Of a stretch of 64,000 nucleotides of DNA, positions 59,412-64,000 are shown piece after piece. This DNA is from Ctena decussata (Eukaryota > Mollusca > Bivalvia > Lucinida > Lucinidae), in NCBI GenBank assembly GCA_963989385.1, contig OZ022512.1:25751899-25815898 (forward strand), written 5' to 3'. The position numbers and the translations under genes are program-made. The notes under the pieces were generated by a model. It was not told the DNA's origin and ran no database searches. It saw nothing but the letters and a program-made list of their open reading frames with translations. Position 1 is the first letter of the stretch. The number at the start of each line of letters is the position of its first letter.

Positions 59412-59793
59412 GATTCTAATGCACTTACGAATGTAACGCAACGTCTGATTGGATAACATAAAAAATTTGCAACAGTATATTCTGTATATACTGTCACAAA
59501 CTCGACTTCATTAAGAAACGTCGCTTCTCATTGGCTGATGTATGGTTTTACGCAGCTGAAAGCGCTCGCTGTGGGTGCAAAGTCGTAGACTTTGAAAGGG
59601 GAAATATGATCAAGTGCATTAGAATGGGCATAACTGTACCGAAAATTGTCGTTTGGGGAGGTAAATTGTCGGTTTTATGGTCGCAAATTGCGTTTTATGG
59701 CTCCGCTGGCACGTCGCTGTACAACGAAATTTCCAACCATAAAACCGACGATATACCTCCCCAAATGACACATTTGAGTACAGTTATCCCCTA
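59412..59793. mobile_element. Double-hairpin element, family E, next to exon 4b
   Basis: Second copy of the element at 53881: TTCTAATGCACTTACGAATG at left, GTCGTTTGGGGAGGTAAATT and its inverse in the middle, and GTACAGTTATCCCCTA at right. It ends 28 bases before exon 4b. Confidence 0.85.
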
Positions 59794-59794
59794 A

Positions 59795-59983
<189 letters not shown>

Positions 59984-60025
59984 TCACAAACTGGAAATCT
60001 ATAAAAACAACAACAATTTTTGTAC

Positions 60026-60031
60026 AATAAA
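60026..60031 (+). promoter_or_regulatory. Polyadenylation signal AATAAA of the 4b transcript
   Basis: TACAATAAATTTATTTGAG lies just after the 4b stop codon. Position and sequence fit a poly(A) signal; there is no direct evidence of use. Confidence 0.65.
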
Positions 60032-60057
60032 TTTATTTGAGAGATGTTTAAAGTGTC

Positions 60058-60259
60058 ACAGTGCTCCGGATAAGAAGGGATAATAGAGATAATTTAGGGA
60101 TAATTTTCCATATATCTCCATACAAACACATTTTATGACCCATCATTAGAACTGTTTCACCAAAATGGTTCTAATGAGGGGACTTAACATATGTTTTTGT
60201 TAAGAAATTGAAAAGTTATCTTGGAATTTTCCTAAAATCCCACCTTATCTGGGCCCTGA
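60058..60259. mobile_element. Fold-back MITE, family A
   Basis: GTGCTCCGGATAAGAAGGG, CCCATCATTAGAACTG / GGTTCTAATGAGGGG and TTATCTGGGCCCTG. It starts right after the predicted poly(A) site. Confidence 0.85.
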
Positions 60260-60302
60260 ACTGTGATGAACATGCGGTAGAACATTCTGAAGATTCTGTT
60301 AT

Positions 60303-60527
60303 GGGCCTAGTTGTTCAAAGCATCGTTAGCCTAACGAGCTCGTTAAGAGGTCAACTCGTTAAGTGTTTTGTGACTTTATAACCAAATACACAGATACGTT
60401 TTGCTGAAAATATGTGAGAAGCTTCTCACATTTTTGCAACAAAATATAGGCATATTTGTGATATTAACGTTTGAAATTTAACGTCACGTTAACTAACGAC
60501 GTCGTTAGTTTTGAACAGCTGGGCCAT
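60303..60527. mobile_element. Fold-back MITE, family G
   Basis: The ends are GGGCCTAGTTGTTCAAAG and TTTTGAACAGCTGGGCC, with TAACGAGCTCGTTAAG and GTGAGAAGCTTCTCAC palindromes inside. It is related to 45950-46173. Confidence 0.85.
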
Positions 60528-61202
60528 GGTGTTTTAAATACAAAAAGGAAGCAAGTAAATGTTGAGTCAATTCTTTACTTGAGCATTTCGCTAAAAACTA
60601 GAGACCTTAATTCTAATGGATTAATTGGTTTGCAGGACTTGTGGAAAATTTATTCTGAATTTTAAAGATAAAAGTTGAAAATTTAGAAAACAAACATTAT
60701 TGGTAAAGATGGACTATGCTGAACACTTTGATAGATAGTTTTAGCTTTAAGTAGAATTCATTAAGGATCTTTTTCATTGGAAAATAACATAATGATACAT
60801 AGGTAGGTCTGCTAATAAATTATACCAGAGCCAAAATTCAGAAAATTGTGTTGATAGTACATTCTATGAGAGTTTCTCAATTTATCATTTTAATTGTATG
60901 TATGAATGGTGTTTGGTATGAAAGGTAATCATATATGAGGAAAATGCACGAGTTGAAAATCTGAAATTGAGAGCATTTTATGAAATTAATAATTGCAGAT
61001 GATTTTCTTGGCGTTGTCACTTCCCTCTTAAAATACTTCATTTTGGCAGAGGGAAAATAATCTTTGCAAATGTTTATTTCATGAAATATAAAAGTAGGGA
61101 ACAAGCTATACTGGACATCTGGGGATTAAAAAAAATAGTTTTCGAGGTTTATATGTTTGGTTTCTTTGGGAGGCAGAGACAGAAAATCCTTTACTGTTGG
61201 CA
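60528..61202. other. Non-coding stretch downstream of ARF
   Basis: No gene or repeat recognised. Confidence 0.5.
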
Positions 61203-61392
61203 ATACTCCAGGTGAGAAGGAGTAACAGGGATAATTTTCCTTATTACTGCATAAAAACATATTCATCATAAGAACCGTCTTGCTGAGACAGTTCTTCTGA
61301 GGGGTCACAACATAACGTTTTCATTGAGAAATAAGAAAATGATCTCGGATTTATCCCCAAAACCAAATTTATCAAAATATATGGAGCTCTGC
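61203..61392. mobile_element. Fold-back MITE, family A
   Basis: ACTCCAGGTGAGAAGG, TAACAGGGATAATTTTCC, GAACCGTCTTGCTGAGACAG and ATATGGAGCTCTG. Confidence 0.85.
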
Positions 61393-61895
61393 AGTGTCAA
61401 AGAACTCCCTTTTAAAAAGCATTTCCCTGGTTGAGAACAAATACTATTCAGATAAAGTTTTGTTATCTCCCTTGTGAAAATAACAGTCAGGTGAAGAAAA
61501 AAAAAATCCAAAAAAAAAAAGAAAGAAAAAAGTCATAAGCAGTCTGGAGGTTGGCTCTTTTCTTGATATCAGAGGAAGTATTGTAGTTCATGGGTAAAAT
61601 TCATTTTGTTCAAGCGTCTTGATTTGTATATACTTGGAAGAGCATGTATCAAGTGTGCGTGTACATGTTTTGTTTTACCGGTAAATGTTGAATTCTGTCT
61701 GTATGTGTATGTATTCATTTGAACTTGGATCATGTCTGTTTATATTTATAGCTTTCTGTAGATATTTGACAATGAAGTTTGTAATAGGATAGAGGATTAA
61801 CAAGTTGCAGATTGACAAAAATTGGTGACTTTTATTATGACTATATGTTTCTTTCCACTCATTCATAATTGTACTGTAAATTCATTTATAATTCC
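61393..61895. other. Non-coding stretch
   Basis: AT-rich with short A runs; no gene or repeat recognised. Confidence 0.5.
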
Positions 61896-62098
61896 CAGAG
61901 CTCTAGATAAGAGGGAGTATTTGGTGATAATTAGGGATAATTTTTGTTAATTCTGCATAAAAACATATGTTGTGACCCCTCATCTGAACCGTCTCGACGA
62001 GACGGTTCAGATGAGGGGTCACAACATATGGTTTCAATGAGAAATAAAAAAAATTATCCCTCAATTATCATCAAATACTCTTCTTATCTAGAACTCTG
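61896..62098. mobile_element. Fold-back MITE, family A, best-preserved copy
   Basis: About 203 bp from CAGAGCTCTAGATAAGAGGG to CTTATCTAGAACTCTG. The central hairpin has arms of about 33 bases (CATATGTTGTGACCCCTC, ATCTGAACCGTCTCG) with essentially no loop. Confidence 0.95.
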
Positions 62099-62147
62099 AT
62101 TCCAGTTTTAAATATTGTATGGATACACCTCCATGGGGGTTTCTGTG

Positions 62148-62296
62148 ACATGGTAATATTTACCAGCCTAGGGACTACTTTTAAGGGAAGAATTTGCTAT
62201 TGGCAAATTCTTCCCTTAAAAGTAGTCCCTAGGCTGGTAAATATTAGCAAATTCTTCCCTTAAAAGTAGTCCCTAGGCTGGTAAATATTACCATGT
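62148..62296. repeat. Hairpin with one arm duplicated
   Basis: The left arm is 62148-62197 (ACATGGTAATATTTACCAGC..GGGAAGAATTTGC). It is followed by a 5-base spacer and two exact head-to-tail copies of a 44-base right-arm unit (62203-62246 and 62247-62290), then CCATGT. The distal copy with its extension (62247-62296) complements the whole 50-base left arm. Confidence 0.95.
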
Positions 62297-62298
62297 CT

Positions 62299-62909
62299 CA
62301 TATTACCATTGCCAATTCTTCCCTATGGAGAGCAGATTATTCCTTTAAAGAGTAGCCCTTTAGGAGAATATTCATCCATCAGGAAAGCAAATACCAAATT
62401 TCTTTGGTTATAAGACCTGGAGGGGCGGCATTCCCTTCTTAAAGAATCACAAAAAATCAAGATCCATTTTATAAGATGGATATTGATTTATTGGATTGTT
62501 TTGGAAGAAAAAACATGTCTCAAAGCTGAATTTCACAAGACTATTTTACGTATTTGTGGTATTTTATTGGGGTAAACTCCCATCTTATATCTAAACTTGT
62601 TTCCCTTGTAAAAAATGGCACTCAAACCAAAACAGGTGTATCCATACTTCATAAAACCCTATTATGTTTGTTTAGTCAGTTTTGAAATTTGTAAGAAAAG
62701 AACATGTAGGAGAGAAAGTGTTTTCTATTATGCTCAGTGTACTAATACATAGAATTTAGCTGTGTATTTACTCTTTTGAAAATGATTATAGTAATCATTC
62801 CAGCATTCCTTTAGGTGTATGGATACACTTCCATGGTTTGTTTGCGAAGGAGAAGTTTTCACCTGTACAGTGGCAAAAAAGCAGATGACAAATTTACGTC
62901 TGCAAAATC

Positions 62910-62940
<31 letters not shown>

Positions 62941-63191
62941 ATATTGAGAATTCAAAGACTAGAGCCACCTCATCTGGATCTACACTATTTGCATTTAAGA
63001 CAAGAGATATATTTACTTTCATGCTGGAACTACTTTTCTTGGAGGTGTATCAATACACTGTGAAAAGCAATATTCAAGCTCAGTTACTATTGTCTTAGCA
63101 CTCAGCTGGCCAGGCTTACAAAGAATATAGTTCAGGTTCAGTTTTCATGTGTTCATTTATGTTGCTAATGATGTTTAGCTGAAATGGTAAA
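62299..63191. other. Non-coding stretch with a family D fragment
   Basis: A fragment of the family D element (AAAAAGCAGATGACAAATTTACG, CCACCTCATCTGGATCTAC) lies at about 62865-63000 around an A run of about 25. No gene. Confidence 0.55.
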
Positions 63192-63431
63192 ATGAGCTGC
63201 GACACGACAAAACCAACAATGTGGTGGTGCGCCCAGGGCGGACTCAGATCAGCCTAGGCATTGGCCCAGTCTGATCAGAGTCTTCGCTGTCTGCATGAAG
63301 GTAGCTTAGACTCTAAGCTACACTTTAAGTGCTTAGCGAAGAGTCTGCTCAGACTAGGCGGATGCCCAGGCTGATCTGAGTCTGCGCTGGGCCCACAATC
63401 ACATTGTTGGTTTTCTCTCGTCGCGGCTCAA
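63192..63431. mobile_element. Palindromic MITE, family B
   Basis: Full-length, from ATGAGCTGCGACACGAC to CTCGTCGCGGCTCA. Confidence 0.93.
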
Positions 63432-63524
63432 ATATGATCAGACATTTGAAGTACTTACTGGCATTAAACTGGAAGGTTTCACTGTCTTTACGTCAGAACC
63501 AATGCAGACCTTTACTGATTGCTG

Positions 63525-63798
63525 GGCCGGGTAGCGCAATCGGTAGGGCACCTGACTCGTAAGTCAGAGGTCCTGGGTTCGAATCCCGGTCTGGCCACAT
63601 ACTTTCGTTTCTCCTTCCCCTGATTCAAGAAGGGCAGTTGTCAGTTACTGGCGAAAGTATGTGCACTTGTACTGGTTAACCGCTTAGGAGGTCTAAGCCT
63701 GCCCAGGAATAGTGTGGTTAGGTTAACTGACCGTCCCGACATGACCTTAGTTGTTTACCGTGGACGTTAAGCATCAAATCAACCAACCAACCAACCTT
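63525..63798 (+). repeat. tRNA-derived SINE with AACC tail
   Basis: The head (63525-63599) folds as a tRNA-like cloverleaf: acceptor arms GGCCGGG / TCTGGCC, a T arm CTGGG-TTCGAAT-CCCGG, and an A-box-like GTAGCGCAATCGGTAGGG. The B box GGTTCGAATCC is perfect. The anticodon stem CTGAC/GTCAG leaves a six-base loop, so it is not a normal tRNA. The body ends in GTGGACGTTAAGCATCAAAT and a CAACCAACCAACCAACC tail, as expected of a SINE. Confidence 0.85.
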
Positions 63799-64000
63799 TA
63801 CGGATTAGGTATTGATGTAAAAAAATGGTGCATAATATTATGCAGGGATCCAGTGTATAGATTTTTTTGCGAAATCTAGTAAAATTGTTTTCATGTGTAA
63901 TTTATATTTGACATAGTGCAAGATGACGAGACTGTCCTTGCATTTTTCCTGCCTTGAATATGTGAATCATGGAAAACTGTGTACTTTACTGGCTAACAGA

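Noticed and set aside
63525..63600. Functional tRNA gene
   Set aside because: Six-base anticodon loop and a SINE body with a CAAC tail.

Overview
This window is animal nuclear DNA, most likely from a bivalve mollusc. The evidence is spliced exons of one conserved gene with GT-AG introns, no bacterial-style gene packing, and a dense load of fold-back MITEs, tRNA-derived SINEs and satellite-cored elements beginning with (GTCC)n-type microsatellites, as is common in clams, mussels and oysters. The species-level call is inference; repeat style and the ARF sequence cannot name the species.

The only convincing protein-coding gene is a class I ADP-ribosylation factor (ARF1-like) on the + strand, spread over about 49 kb. 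Exon 1 (10722-10869) and exon 2 (13004-13114) occur once. They are followed by two complete, intact pairs of the last two exons: 3a/4a (31063-31187, 34292-34453) and 3b/4b (53035-53159, 59822-59983). The pairs have identical lengths and phases, and either one completes a 181-residue ARF. The two predicted proteins differ at 12 positions, all in the C-terminal half. Phase makes the two exon 3 copies incompatible in one message. An AATAAA lies 43 bases after the 4b stop; none was seen near the 4a stop.

Everything else is repeats, often nested. 1.3-4.5 kb: a 3.2-kb element with 61-bp inverted ends starting CACTGTG and a 5-bp target duplication, the pattern of Transib/RAG-like transposons, containing a dead RTE-like reverse-transcriptase fragment. 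5-8.6 kb: three Helentron-like satellite elements in a row. 10-20 kb: ARF exons 1-2 among MITEs and two more such elements. 21-30.8 kb: a transposon inside transposon nest at least five levels deep, including a hAT-type element with an 8-bp target duplication, a TTAA-flanked MITE and two TA-flanked elements. 31-35 kb: exons 3a/4a. 35.3-50 kb: large satellite elements, one with a regularly spaced array of RFX X-box-like palindromes. 50.6-53 kb: a dense MITE cluster ending 17 bases before exon 3b. 53-60 kb: the 3b-4b intron, full of repeats. 60-64 kb: further MITEs, an unusual hairpin with a duplicated arm, and a tRNA-derived SINE.

The most notable points are the ARF1 gene with two alternative GTPase C-terminal halves, MITEs sitting within tens of bases of several of its splice sites, the candidate Transib/RAG-like element, and a shared end structure across otherwise different satellite-cored elements. 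Boundaries of repeats were set by eye and may be off by a few to tens of bases.
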